Positions 43,011-52,291 are shown, counted from the first letter of the stretch. The stretch: 64,000 nt of DNA from Rossellomorea pakistanensis (GCF_016908495.1 NZ_JAFBDZ010000001.1:186001-250000); one strand, 5' to 3'. A program made the numbers and translations. The notes: generated by a model not told the origin, from the letters alone.

Positions 43011-44501
43011 ATGACGAAAAACTTACATTTCATTCGAATTCTATTATTCATCATATGTTTAGTGTTGATTTTTTTATCTTACCCAACATCCTCTTTGTCT
43101 GCTACCTCAGATGTAAAAGCCAACTTAGAAAAGTATATTGAACAGTATATAGAAAAATATCGGGTTCCAGGATTATCAGCAGCCATCCTCCATGAAGGTG
43201 AAGTCTTCTATACAAATGCATGGGGTGTAACGGGTGAATCCGGGGAGCAGGTTACTGCTGAAACACCGTTCTTGTTGGGCTCGATTAGTAAGTCATTAAC
43301 TGGGCTTGCGATTATGAAATTGATAGAAGAAGAGAAAATCAAGCTTGAAGATCCAGTTCAATCACATCTCCCATGGTTTTCACTTAAAGATGAAAATGAC
43401 TCGAAGATAAAAGTGAAACACTTATTAGCTCAAACAAGCGGGTTAAGTTCGTATTCAGGATTATTACTTTCAGATAAAGGTTCGAAAAATGAAGATAGTA
43501 TTAAATTAAACGTAAAAAAGCTTTCTAATACAAAGTTAACTTCAGTTCCAGGAAAGAAACATCAATATAGTGGGGCAAATTATTTAATCCTAGGTGCTCT
43601 TATTGAAGAAGTTTCAGGTCAGTCTTTCTCTGAATATATGGAACAACAGATATTTCTACCATTGGGTATGAGCCATTCAGTAGCAGACCATAAATCTGCA
43701 AAGGAGATGGGTCTAGAATCTGGATATCAAAGTTGGTTTGGGTATCCAGTCAAAAGTAATATTTCTTATGATAATGGTGGATCACCCTATGGATATATGG
43801 CTGCCAATACGAACGATATGATCCACTATTTGAAATTTATTAACGGAAATCATTTTCTAAAGAAAGATCACTTTCAAGAATATTTTTCTCCACTTTTTGA
43901 AACTAAAGACAATGTATATTATGGTTTTGGTTGGAGATTTTCTGAGCCAAAGAAAGAGGATATGATCTGGCATAATGGCTCTACCCCTGATTCACGGTCG
44001 GAAATTTTTTATCTTCCTGATAGCGGCTGGAGTGGTGTGATTCTTACGAATAAAAATCATGTATTAGAAGAAGAGTATCTTTCTTATCTTAAATTTGGAA
44101 TCATTAACATTTTAAATGGGGAGGAACCAGAGGAACTGCCCAACCATATACCTATACTTCGACTGATCACATTGGGAGTCGCAGCATTGCTGGTTTGTCC
44201 TTTAGGAATTGTTATTTACAAAAGAAAACAGTTTAGGGATCACTTGAAACTTAGAGGAATATTGAAGGTATGGGGAGTGTTTTCGATTTTATTATCGATT
44301 GTCATCGTCCCAATTCTAGTAAAAAGCCTTGGTACTCCTTGGTATTCGATTAGTATATATGCACCTGACCTTGCCTGGATTATTAGGTTGATCATATTGT
44401 TACTCATCTTAAATGGGCTGATTTCTTTATTTGTTGCAGGTAAAAAGCGGAGCGGGGTGTTTCAAAACCAAGGTAACAGGAACCATCACTTTAATTTATA
44501 A
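43011..44501 (+). CDS. Serine hydrolase, beta-lactamase class C family, with membrane tail
   Basis: 496-aa exported enzyme. Signal peptide or anchor at about 8-28, then a penicillin-binding-type hydrolase domain: SxxK in GSISKSLTGLAIM (Ser near 93), the Tyr motif YSGANYLILGALIEE and the third motif WHNGS (HxG). After about 385 come three hydrophobic helices (LITLGVAALLVCPLGIV and two more), giving a membrane-embedded C-terminus. Class C-type hydrolases include D-aminopeptidases, esterases and beta-lactamases; this one could act on peptidoglycan or lipids. Start 2 bp after the HAAS gene. Confidence 0.85.
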   Translation: MTKNLHFIRILLFIICLVLIFLSYPTSSLSATSDVKANLEKYIEQYIEKYRVPGLSAAILHEGEVFYTNAWGVTGESGEQVTAETPFLLGSISKSLTGLAIMKLIEEEKIKLEDPVQSHLPWFSLKDENDSKIKVKHLLAQTSGLSSYSGLLLSDKGSKNEDSIKLNVKKLSNTKLTSVPGKKHQYSGANYLILGALIEEVSGQSFSEYMEQQIFLPLGMSHSVADHKSAKEMGLESGYQSWFGYPVKSNISYDNGGSPYGYMAANTNDMIHYLKFINGNHFLKKDHFQEYFSPLFETKDNVYYGFGWRFSEPKKEDMIWHNGSTPDSRSEIFYLPDSGWSGVILTNKNHVLEEEYLSYLKFGIINILNGEEPEELPNHIPILRLITLGVAALLVCPLGIVIYKRKQFRDHLKLRGILKVWGVFSILLSIVIVPILVKSLGTPWYSISIYAPDLAWIIRLIILLLILNGLISLFVAGKKRSGVFQNQGNRNHHFNL

Positions 44502-44599
44502 TTGACACCCTCAAAATCTTCTATAGAGGAAAGCTCATAGAAGTTCCAGACCCTTTTTGAGAGCACTCAAATAATTTCTAAAGATCAAAATATAAGTCG

Positions 44600-44625
44600 A
44601 AAAGGGACCTCTCAAGTCCCTTTTT
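44600..44625. terminator. Bidirectional intrinsic terminator
   Basis: AAAAGGGAC-CTCTCAA-GTCCCTTTTT lies between the convergent serine hydrolase and nitroreductase genes. Confidence 0.85.
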
Positions 44626-44631
44626 CTCCTC

Positions 44632-45309
44632 TTATTTTACCCACTGAACGATATCTTCAAAAGGTCTCCTCGATTTCGGGGCGGGTTCATTTACTCGATA
44701 GCCAAATGCAACCATTACTGAAATGCCAAAATGACCGTTTTCTAAAAGTCCTTCTTCATCAAGTAATTGATTCATTTTTTGAATGTCAAAGCCTTCAATT
44801 GGACAAGAATCGATCCCAATTTGTGCTGCAGCGGTCATCATATTTCCTAAGGCAATGTAGGTTTGTTTCGAAGCCCAATCAAAAAGGCTTCGATCATCTT
44901 CTAAAAGATTGAAATCAACTTTTTGAAACTCTTCTATTCTTTCTAAATACTTGGCCATATGGTCTTCAGGTAAGTGTTTTATATTCTTAAAATGGTTTTG
45001 TAAATAATCTGAATCAAATTTAGTATCCACTTTTGTACGAGCTAATAAAACGACAAAATGACTTGCCCCTGGAAGTTTACCGTATGTACCCCAAGCAGTG
45101 TTTTTAATTTTCTCTCTCAAATCAGGATTTTCAATGACAACAAATCTCCAAGGTTCAAAACCAAAAGAACTAGGAGATAAACGACCTGTTTCCATGATAA
45201 ACTGGAAATCTTCGGCTGTTACTTTTCTATCTGGATCAAATTGCTTCGTTGCATGTCTGGAATGATAAGCATCTAGAATCTCTTGCTTTAGTATTTCTTT
45301 GTCTCTCAT
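44632..45309 (-). CDS. NAD(P)H-dependent nitroreductase family oxidoreductase
   Basis: 225-aa FMN enzyme of the nitroreductase family. It begins ILDAYHSRHATKQFDPDRKV (the HATKxFDP motif), then TGRLSPSSFGFEPWRFVVIE, with the FMN-binding SPSSFGFEPW typical of NfsB-like enzymes. The C-terminus has IDSCPIEGFD and FGYRVNEPAPKSRRPFEDIV, as in the YfkO/YodC group. It is convergent with the serine hydrolase. It would reduce nitroaromatics or quinones; the physiological acceptor is unknown. Confidence 0.9.
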   Translation of the reverse strand: MRDKEILKQEILDAYHSRHATKQFDPDRKVTAEDFQFIMETGRLSPSSFGFEPWRFVVIENPDLREKIKNTAWGTYGKLPGASHFVVLLARTKVDTKFDSDYLQNHFKNIKHLPEDHMAKYLERIEEFQKVDFNLLEDDRSLFDWASKQTYIALGNMMTAAAQIGIDSCPIEGFDIQKMNQLLDEEGLLENGHFGISVMVAFGYRVNEPAPKSRRPFEDIVQWVK

Positions 45310-45463
45310 TCTGAAATTCGCTCCTTTTTAACTTTATCGAGGTGAATCAATTTAAAAATACCATATGGACTTACCTGATGCATTTATTTAGACTTACACA
45401 TACGCTTATAAATAATTCGTTAAGAGTAATATGGTCCCATTTAGATGACATAGGAGGGGAATC

Positions 45464-45598
45464 ATGGTTGAAATAGCCATTCTTATTATTTTATTTTGTA
45501 CAACAACGATCATCGAGATTAAATTAAAATCTATACAAAAGCAAAATGATAGAGTAATAAAATTATTAGAGGAAATAAGAGATCGAAACAAAAAATAG
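45464..45598 (+). CDS. Small membrane/coiled-coil protein, 44 aa
   Basis: ATG after AGGAGGGG opens a 44-codon frame: MVEIAILIILFCTTTIIEIK is a hydrophobic helix, followed by LKSIQKQNDRVIKLLEEI, a heptad-patterned charged helix, and a basic end. The strong ribosome binding site and amphipathic pattern resemble the many tiny single-helix proteins of Bacillaceae. No function known. Confidence 0.62.
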   Translation: MVEIAILIILFCTTTIIEIKLKSIQKQNDRVIKLLEEIRDRNKK

Positions 45599-45682
45599 TA
45601 GTAAAAATGAACATGGAATGTTTATATTTTTCTGAATGTTCATTATAATTTAAGGAGAATAAAATAATGAGGGGGTTTTTGG

Positions 45683-46033
45683 TTGAATCCAATCGTAAAT
45701 GAAATTGGTACAGTCTTTATTCCAGTAAGTAATATTGAAAGAGCCCGGGATTGGTATTGTGACATTTTAGGTTTACCTGTTGATGGAGAGGTATTATTTG
45801 GACATTTATACGTTCTTCCAATGAAAGGAACGGGGATGGTTCTAGATAGTAAAATTTATTCGAAGGATAAAATTTTCAAAGCCCCTGCCTTTCATTTAAA
45901 TACTCATAATATCGAAGATGCCTATAAACACATGAAGAAAAAGAAAGTAGAGCTCATTACTGAAATTGAGCATGATCAGTGGTTCAATTTTAAAGATCCA
46001 GATGGGAATGTATTGATGATTTGTAAGTGCTAA
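45683..46033 (+). CDS. VOC family protein (glyoxalase-like)
   Basis: 116-aa VOC protein with two beta-alpha modules. It starts VNEIGTVFIPVSNIERARDWYCDILGL, the typical VxNIERAxxWYxDxLG opening; the second module is PAFHLNTHNIEDAYKHM with the His ligand and DPDGNVLMIC with the closing acid missing (Met/Cys where Glu is usual). Start is TTG preceded by a G-rich GAGGGGG. The absence of the terminal Glu suggests binding without metal catalysis, or a divergent member. Small-molecule binding is inferred. Confidence 0.82.
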   Translation: MNPIVNEIGTVFIPVSNIERARDWYCDILGLPVDGEVLFGHLYVLPMKGTGMVLDSKIYSKDKIFKAPAFHLNTHNIEDAYKHMKKKKVELITEIEHDQWFNFKDPDGNVLMICKC

Positions 46034-46124
46034 TAATAGATGTCATGATAATTTATCATAAAAATATCATTGGAAAGCTTTATACTTTTCGACAATGCAA
46101 TAAGGAGGCTAACAACTAACGGGT

Positions 46125-46167
46125 GAAAAAGGGTATCCAGTCGTAAAGATTTGGTCCCCTTTTTTTA
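46125..46167 (+). terminator. Intrinsic terminator after the VOC gene
   Basis: GAAAAAGGGTATCCA / TTTGGTCCCCTTTTTTT form a stem with one bulge and a 12-nt loop, followed by more T. Confidence 0.7.
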
Positions 46168-46709
46168 TTAAATATATCAAGCTTAAGAAGAGAGTTATAA
46201 CCTAATTTGTAATGTGAAATGTACCCCAAAATGTATTGCAAAATTTGTATAACAGAACTTTCTGTAATGAAACAAATTCATTACTTTTTCTCGCTTATTT
46301 TGTCTGCCGTTTTGCTTCAGTTTAAAAAATAACGGTATTTAAACAGTCAAAAAACCTGACCTAATTAGTTCTGGGTTTTTGAATCTTTATGAACTTCTTC
46401 CTAAAAGCCCCCTTTACTTTAAGTACAGGACTTCACAATCTTTTTTTACAGCTTATAAAAAAACTCAATCCCTAAATGTTGTACATGCAAAAAGACGCCT
46501 TCTTATATAAGAAAAGAGCCCGACTGTTGAACAATGATATATCCAAAGATCGCTCTGCAAATACGTTCTAATTTATTTGACTAACACACTCGTATTAGCC
46601 ATCCATAAAGCAGGAAAATCATCAGCTTCACCATAGAGAAGGAAAAAGGGCTTCACACCGTCAATACTGCTTCTACGACTGGGCGAGGAAGGTCGCTGAA
46701 TTATGGGCT
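46168..46709. other. Intergenic region with a terminator-like hairpin and a coding remnant
   Basis: Positions 46349-46384 hold TCAAAAAACC...GGGTTTTTGA, a weak hairpin. On the minus strand from 46700 to a TAA at 46573-46575 a frame reads DGVKPFFLLYGEADDFPALW then MANTSVLVK; the composition is coding-like but there is no start or ribosome binding site, so it is probably the end of a lost gene. No intact gene is seen. Confidence 0.35.
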
Positions 46710-47207
46710 TTAGGACCAATCAACGCCACCCCAAGAGGATTGCAACTTTCGCAACAAAACAATTTGGCCGAGATGATACGTATCATGCATCATGATATTG
46801 CTGAGTAAACGCTCAATAGAGTACCTGTTAGTTGCATACGGAGCTTTTAACATTTCATCGTTAAGGTTCGCAATGACCGTTTTTAATTTATTCATGACTT
46901 CATTAAGGCGCTGCACGGTCTGGGCCCACCCAATTTCGTCTTCTGGATCCCCCGGATTTCCAAAGGTATCTTCATTGTCTTCTGTCTTATGCGGATTCTC
47001 TGTGCCCTTAATTCGATGGATTACGTCTTCATTCCAAAATATCAAGTGGTTGACAATCTGCCAAATCGAATTGCTGATTCCCGAACTTGTCCATGCTGCC
47101 TCAGCTGCGATGACTCCATGGAGCGCCTGATCCATGGATGCAAACCAATCATTCTCATGGAAATGCATGTCGAGTTGTTCTAAAAACATTTTGGTTACAA
47201 CTTGCAT
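46710..47207 (-). CDS. DinB family protein
   Basis: 165-aa four-helix-bundle protein of the DinB/YfiT metal-binding superfamily. It starts VVTKMFLEQLDMHFHENDWF, has the His-containing IWQIVNHLIFWNEDV in helix 2 (first ligand His) and ends NIMMHDTYHLGQIVLLRKLQ, where HxxxH gives the other two ligands. Many members act as mycothiol- or bacillithiol-dependent transferases; that activity is not proven here. The ATG after GAGGGAG is used; a GTG six codons upstream is possible. Confidence 0.85.
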   Translation of the reverse strand: MQVVTKMFLEQLDMHFHENDWFASMDQALHGVIAAEAAWTSSGISNSIWQIVNHLIFWNEDVIHRIKGTENPHKTEDNEDTFGNPGDPEDEIGWAQTVQRLNEVMNKLKTVIANLNDEMLKAPYATNRYSIERLLSNIMMHDTYHLGQIVLLRKLQSSWGGVDWS

Positions 47208-47299
47208 ACAACCAATCTCCCTCACTGTTTAGTGTAATCTTTCAAAGTTTAAAGACAAGAAAAAATCTGACTATAGTATAAATTAATCGGTCCTAAAAA

Positions 47300-47770
47300 G
47301 GTAAAAACCAAATCCAAGTGCTCCCTTCCATATTGGACATACCTTTCTCTCCAGCTTCTATTCTCTCCAACATGGCAGGGTAATTCGAAATTTCTGGGTG
47401 ACTAACAATAATCCTCAATCAATTTCGAAAAAAGCCATTCATACGCATAGAATAACCTTCATTTTCGACTGGCGGCCATAACGAAAAAATATTCTCAATG
47501 AAATACTCCATTCTTTTATTTTGAGAATACAACAAAACCATGATCACTATGACTTATTCGGCTCAGCCAGCTTTTATTCCTTCATCATGACAAATAAAGT
47601 ACCCTTTAGGGAAGACCTTTTTAAATGTCTACTCTATAGGGTACAAAGATTTTGTCCTCCGAGCTTTTTCGGTTCATTTTATTGTGTAAATCATATTGCT
47701 AAAACCATTGCATTTATTCCTTCATATTGGAATGCAAATTGCATCTTCGTACTCCAAAACAGAACCCATT
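47300..47770 (-). pseudogene. Unrecognised coding remnants with stops in every frame
   Basis: Translated on the minus strand, successive frames give MQFAFQYEGINAMVLAI (about 47740-47690), MEYFIENIFSLWPPVENEGY (47511-47450) and RIIVSHPEISNYPAMLERIE then AGEKGMSNMEG (47415-47320). These look like protein segments rather than random DNA, in order and on one strand, but are broken by several stops and shifts. I do not recognise the family. The plus-strand frames over this stretch look like chance. Confidence 0.4.
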
Positions 47771-47787
47771 AGGTTACAACCTCCTTT

Positions 47788-47967
47788 TTAATTAGTAGAG
47801 TTCGATTCCCTATGTCCAGTTCTAGCAAATATATCTCTACCTACTAGACCAGCTACTAAAATAATTAAAAACCATAAGGAATTTTCTTTGAGAAACTCGA
47901 AGCCCATATACTTTCCGATTGAGCCTAAAACTCCAATCAACACCAGACCATTAAATATTGCTTTCAT
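47788..47967 (-). CDS. Small membrane protein, 59 aa
   Basis: ATG after GAAGGA. KAIFNGLVLIGVLGSIGKYM is a first hydrophobic stretch, SLWFLIILVAGLVGRDIFA a second, and the tail RTGHRESNSTN is polar. Two transmembrane helices with a short loop. Its stop codon sits directly before a pyrimidine stretch. It is followed (in its upstream direction) by the ABC exporter genes 51 bp away on the same strand and could be the last gene of that transcript. Function unknown. Confidence 0.6.
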   Translation of the reverse strand: MKAIFNGLVLIGVLGSIGKYMGFEFLKENSLWFLIILVAGLVGRDIFARTGHRESNSTN

Positions 47968-48018
47968 TTATTCTAGTTCCTTCCATGTTAAATTTTACTT
48001 TATGATGGTAGTCTATAA

Positions 48019-48987
48019 TTAAATTGACATTTTCAATTTAGAAATCGTGTTTGATAAAGTGTTCTCTTTTGTAACGGTACCTTGGTTACGATGATCTAAA
48101 AAGATTTCTTCTAAAGATGGCTCGTCTACATTTATTCGATAAACATTAATCTTTAAGTTCATCATTGCTCTAATAATGACAGGGATTTTTTCTTCTGTGT
48201 CTAAAGTTAGTGTAGTTTTATTATCTTTTGTGATTATTTCCTTCCCAATTGATTGTAAAAAGGGGATTACTTCATTTTGTTTAGATGAGAAGGGCGAGTG
48301 TTTTATTTGGACAGTAATCGCTGATAAATAATGTGCCCTTAATTCATCCAACGTGCCTTCATTTATGATCACGCCGTCTCTCATAATGGCTAATCTAGTA
48401 CATATCTTTTCAATTTCATTTAAGTTATGTGATGTCATAAAAATCGTTTTTCCCGCTTCTTTTAATTCTAGCATGAGTTTTTGGATCATGAGAGCAGACT
48501 CTGCATCAATTCCTGAGGTAGGCTCATCAAGAAAAATTAATTCTGGGTTGTGAGCGATAGCTTGGGCAATTCCGAGCTTTTTTTTCATTCCAAAAGAGAA
48601 TTTCCCCGCTCTTTTATTTGCATGTTCAGATAGACCTACACGCTGTAATACCCATTTACACTCAGCGGTAGAAATCGATCTTCCATGAATTCCTGTAAAA
48701 TATTTTAAATGTCCAATAGCCGTTAACGAGTCATAAAATGTTGAATAGTCCGGGAGTACACCAATACGCCGTTTGACATTCTGAAGATTTGGTTCATTTA
48801 GTAGAGTAAAACTTCCAGCCGAAGGATTTATAATTCCAGTAATCATATTGATAAAGGTAGATTTTCCAGCGCCATTTCTCCCAAGGAATCCATAAATTTC
48901 TCCTTTTTTGACGACTAGATTTACATTCTTTACTACATTATTTTTTCCATACGTCTTCGAAAGGTTGTTGACCTCTATGACATTCAT
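48019..48987 (-). CDS. ABC transporter ATP-binding protein
   Basis: 322-aa nucleotide-binding subunit of an ABC-2 type exporter. Walker A is GRNGAGKST, the signature is FSFGMKKKLGIAQ, Walker B PELIFLDEPTSGID and the switch His in MTSHNLNEIEKI. The C-terminal ~90 residues (DELRAHYLSAITVQIKH...EEIFLDH) are the DUF4162-type regulatory tail. Its start overlaps the last base of the permease stop (48987), so translation is coupled. The pair lies divergent to a two-component system that probably controls it. Confidence 0.93.
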   Translation of the reverse strand: MNVIEVNNLSKTYGKNNVVKNVNLVVKKGEIYGFLGRNGAGKSTFINMITGIINPSAGSFTLLNEPNLQNVKRRIGVLPDYSTFYDSLTAIGHLKYFTGIHGRSISTAECKWVLQRVGLSEHANKRAGKFSFGMKKKLGIAQAIAHNPELIFLDEPTSGIDAESALMIQKLMLELKEAGKTIFMTSHNLNEIEKICTRLAIMRDGVIINEGTLDELRAHYLSAITVQIKHSPFSSKQNEVIPFLQSIGKEIITKDNKTTLTLDTEEKIPVIIRAMMNLKINVYRINVDEPSLEEIFLDHRNQGTVTKENTLSNTISKLKMSI

Positions 48988-49673
48988 TATAAATCTCTCC
49001 TTTTAAACAACCAGATGGCCAGCAATAATAAGCAACCAGCATAGACAAGGTTAATTAAAATATAAAATTCTCCTAAACTTGAGTAATAATAGGGGGTGAA
49101 AAATTTGAACCAGCTAACATAAAATCGATCTGTATAAATGGACCATACACTTAAAGCTGGAAATAATAATGCAAAAATGATGCCAAAGAACATCGATATT
49201 GCAGGTTTCGGTAATATGATCGAGAAAATCAAATTCAGAGCTAAAGCAACTGATAGAAATGTCATACAGTCGAGTAATCCTAGCCAGAGAAAATCCTTTG
49301 ATACCAATGATATTAGAATGAAAGAAACCGTCATACAGAATAACCAAAAAAACAATATTCCTATGTATTTCCCTAGTAAAATATTTGTTTTAGAAGTTTT
49401 CGTTACAAGAAACCGGATTGTTCTTGAAGTGACCTCACGATTAATTTGATCATGTGAAAGACCTGTAATGAAAAAGAAACCTAGTAGATACACGATCAGG
49501 ATGGTTCCAATCGCATATACATCATTACCCACACTCCCGATATCAATCTTACTCGATACAGTTTCCATTAAATCCGCAGACAGATAAGTAATCCCGAAAA
49601 TCATTGCCACTACAATAAGTGACTTGATACTTTTAAAATGCCCTCTAAATTCATTTAAACAAATTGCCCACAT
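48987..49673 (-). CDS. ABC-2 type transporter permease
   Basis: 228-aa membrane subunit with six hydrophobic segments (about 18-36, 52-76, 105-128, 134-152, 160-180 and 203-222). The cytosolic REVTSRTIRFLVTKTSKTNILLGKYIG motif after helix 2 is typical of ABC-2 permeases of the NatB/YhaP kind. It is first gene of the pair, with the ATPase starting at its last base. Substrate unknown. Confidence 0.87.
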   Translation of the reverse strand: MWAICLNEFRGHFKSIKSLIVVAMIFGITYLSADLMETVSSKIDIGSVGNDVYAIGTILIVYLLGFFFITGLSHDQINREVTSRTIRFLVTKTSKTNILLGKYIGILFFWLFCMTVSFILISLVSKDFLWLGLLDCMTFLSVALALNLIFSIILPKPAISMFFGIIFALLFPALSVWSIYTDRFYVSWFKFFTPYYYSSLGEFYILINLVYAGCLLLLAIWLFKRRDL

Positions 49674-49770
49674 TTTCCTTCTCTCCTCTCACTTTCTAGT
49701 ATAATAGCTGTATATTATTAACAAATTAATGAAACCTTAACATTACCTTAATTCACAAAGGAGTATTGCT

Positions 49771-50481
49771 ATGGAAACAGCCAGAATTTTAATCGTCGAT
49801 GATGAAGAATCAATTTTAAATATGATAAAGCTTGTTTTAAGAAAAGAAGGTTTTATGTCAATAGACACATGTGCAAATGGTAAGGATGCACTTCATTTAC
49901 TCACACAAAATCAGTATCACTTGATCATCCTTGATATTATGCTCCCTGATATGTCGGGATATCATATTTGCCAAGAGATTAAGAGAAAATCAGATGCACC
50001 TATCTTTTTTATTTCTGCCAAATCATCAGATTTAGATAAGCTTACAGGATTTGCTCATGGGGCAGATGATTACATAACAAAGCCGTTCAACCCATTAGAA
50101 GTTGCAGCTAGAGTGAAGGTTCAGCTGAAACGTTACTTAAATAGGCAACCTATCTATCAAACTGAAATATTAGACTATGGTCGATTTCAACTCAATCTTA
50201 CTTCAGCAGAATTGATTGTTGATGGGAAGAGTGTAGCTTGTTCTGCTCAGGTCTATCATTTACTTTCTTTTTTCTGCAAAAATCCTAATCAGGTGTTTAC
50301 TAAAGAACAATTATATTATCAGGTTTGGAAAGATGAAATGATGATGGATGACAACACCGTAATGGTACATATCCGAAAAATACGAGAAAAAATCGAAGAA
50401 CATCCAAGTAAACCAGTATTTTTAAAAACGATAAGGGGATTAGGGTATAAACTTGTTCATAATCAGGAGCCGGCTCTATGA
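49771..50481 (+). CDS. OmpR/PhoB-family response regulator
   Basis: 236-aa two-component regulator. Receiver domain 1-120: acidic pocket DDEES (Asp11, Asp12), phosphoacceptor Asp55 in LDIMLPDMSGY, Thr/Ser in FFISAKSSDLD and Lys in ITKPFNP. Winged-helix effector 130-230 with DNTVMVHIRKIREKIEEHP and TIRGLGYKL. Start after AAGGAGT. The stop overlaps the kinase start by 4 bp. It lies divergent from the ABC exporter by 97 bp and most likely activates it. Confidence 0.95.
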   Translation: METARILIVDDEESILNMIKLVLRKEGFMSIDTCANGKDALHLLTQNQYHLIILDIMLPDMSGYHICQEIKRKSDAPIFFISAKSSDLDKLTGFAHGADDYITKPFNPLEVAARVKVQLKRYLNRQPIYQTEILDYGRFQLNLTSAELIVDGKSVACSAQVYHLLSFFCKNPNQVFTKEQLYYQVWKDEMMMDDNTVMVHIRKIREKIEEHPSKPVFLKTIRGLGYKLVHNQEPAL

Positions 50482-52178
50482 ATCTTAAAAGAAAATTAAC
50501 GATTCGTTTTAGTTTACATTTTGTTTTTATGCTGTTTGTTATATTGTTCTTTATATTTGGATCACTTGTTTTTTTAGGAGATAAAATATCAGAGTCTGAA
50601 ATGAAATATGATTTTACTAGAGCTTATAAAGATCATTTGGAAATGGAGATTAAGGTGAAGGATGGAAAAATCATCTTAAGTGATGTCATTAAAGATGCTG
50701 TAAGTTATAAAGGGGGATGGTTACAAATCATTGATGAAAATGGGACAGTGGTGAAAGGTTATAATACTCCAAAAACGTTACCTTCATCGTATAGCTTTAC
50801 AGACATTCTTTCGAAGAGTGAAGAGAAGTTTCGTACGCATTACTGGATCCTAGACTTAGACAATAAACGATACACCTTACTTTATGGAGAAAAGTCATTA
50901 AGTGAAGGGATCATGAAAAAATTTAAAGCATTAGATCAGTTCCCGAGAATCGATAGTGATTTTAAATCCATTTTAAAAGAGGAACATGCTTGGTTACAGG
51001 TCTATAACACAAATGGTGATGTCGTTGAAAGCTACTATGCACCTAAAGATTTAAAGTTTGCATTCACTGATATACTTTCAATTGAAAAAAGCCCATGGAA
51101 CTCAAGATATGATCTATCAAAGTATTACTCAGATGAGAAAAATCGAATCTATATTATGGGTATATTTAATCCGTATAAAAACCCGGATTCGATAACAGAT
51201 GGACTGATAAATAAAAATGTGGTGGAAGGTTCAATCATTGTTATTGGAATGCTAATGATGCTAATTATTCTTTTCGCCATCTTGTATGGAAACAAGTTTG
51301 GCAAACCATTGCTTCATATTCTAACATGGGTCAATCAAATGTCGTTAGGTGACCTAGAAGAACCCAAAGATAATAAAGGGAGAATTCCCTTACATAACAA
51401 GAGAGGTCATTTGCACAAAAAATACAATGTATTTAAAGACCATATACATTCTTTGAATACACTTGCTTGGAGATTAAAATACAATGAAGAAAATCAAGTT
51501 AGGATGGAAAAAACACGGGAGGAGTGGATTACAGGACTTTCTCATGACCTAAAAACACCATTAAGCTCTATATACGGATATTCAATGCTGTTGGATACTG
51601 ATGTATATAAATGGACAGAAGAAGAAAAGAAACAATTCATTCAAATGATGAAAGAAAAATCCATCTATATGGACGAATTAATTGATGATCTTAATCTTAC
51701 ATTTAGACTCAAAAATAATGCTCTTCCTATCAGATTGGAAAAGAAAGATATTGTTCCATATTTGGAAGACATAATTGAAAATACCAATTATCCCAATATA
51801 AAATTTTATCGTTCAACTAAACCAGTTTTCTTACATATTGACCTAAAATGGTTTACCAGAATTATGAATAATATCATTACGAATGCAGTTAAGCATAACC
51901 CTGATGGGACTGAAATAACGGTAACCATTAATCATTCTATAAAATCCACGATAATCAAAATTGAAGATAACGGAATAGGAATGAAGAGAGAAACCATCAA
52001 TAAACTTTTTGATCGGTATTATCGAGGAGGAAACACGAGTGAAGATGAAAATGGTTCAGGTCTCGGAATGGCTATTGCCTATCAGTTAGTAAAAGCACAT
52101 GGGGGAGAGATTTCAGTAGAAAGTGTAGAGAAGGAAGGCACCACAGTAGAGGTGGTCTTTCATAATCAAAATAAATAA
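50478..52178 (+). CDS. Sensor histidine kinase
   Basis: 566-aa membrane kinase. TM1 at about 11-33, a ~210-residue extracytoplasmic sensor with two similar halves (ENGTVVKGYNTPKTLPSSYS versus NGDVVESYYAPKDLKFAFT), TM2 at about 251-271, a HAMP-like linker, DHp with phosphoacceptor His356 in GLSHDLKTPLSS, and HATPase with NAVKHN, EDNGIGM and ENGSGLGMA boxes. It is longer than BceS-type kinases; the duplicated sensor repeat is a distinct feature. It overlaps the regulator gene by 4 bp and forms one system with it. Confidence 0.95.
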   Translation: MNLKRKLTIRFSLHFVFMLFVILFFIFGSLVFLGDKISESEMKYDFTRAYKDHLEMEIKVKDGKIILSDVIKDAVSYKGGWLQIIDENGTVVKGYNTPKTLPSSYSFTDILSKSEEKFRTHYWILDLDNKRYTLLYGEKSLSEGIMKKFKALDQFPRIDSDFKSILKEEHAWLQVYNTNGDVVESYYAPKDLKFAFTDILSIEKSPWNSRYDLSKYYSDEKNRIYIMGIFNPYKNPDSITDGLINKNVVEGSIIVIGMLMMLIILFAILYGNKFGKPLLHILTWVNQMSLGDLEEPKDNKGRIPLHNKRGHLHKKYNVFKDHIHSLNTLAWRLKYNEENQVRMEKTREEWITGLSHDLKTPLSSIYGYSMLLDTDVYKWTEEEKKQFIQMMKEKSIYMDELIDDLNLTFRLKNNALPIRLEKKDIVPYLEDIIENTNYPNIKFYRSTKPVFLHIDLKWFTRIMNNIITNAVKHNPDGTEITVTINHSIKSTIIKIEDNGIGMKRETINKLFDRYYRGGNTSEDENGSGLGMAIAYQLVKAHGGEISVESVEKEGTTVEVVFHNQNK

Positions 52179-52282
52179 CCAAGTTGTCGGAACCACAGCT
52201 TCCATCAATAGAAAATAACTTAAGACATCTTTCGATAGATGGACAATCATAGTGGTTCCGGACCTAATGGGACAGCTCCCTG
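52178..52282. repeat. Dispersed palindromic repeat, family B
   Basis: Outer arms GTCGGAACCAC (52186-52196) and GTGGTTCCGGAC (52252-52263), inner arms CCATCAATAGAAA and TTTCGATAGATGG. An outer GGGACAGC lies at the right end. It begins at the last base of the histidine kinase gene and could serve as terminator. Confidence 0.7.
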
Positions 52283-52291
52283 TCACTAATC

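Noticed and set aside
46792-47130. Plus-strand frame of 112 codons
   Set aside because: Complete antisense shadow of the DinB gene, which has the HxxxH ligand motif.
47521-47772. Plus-strand frame of 83 codons
   Set aside because: Antisense to the decayed coding stretch on the minus strand; no Shine-Dalgarno sequence.
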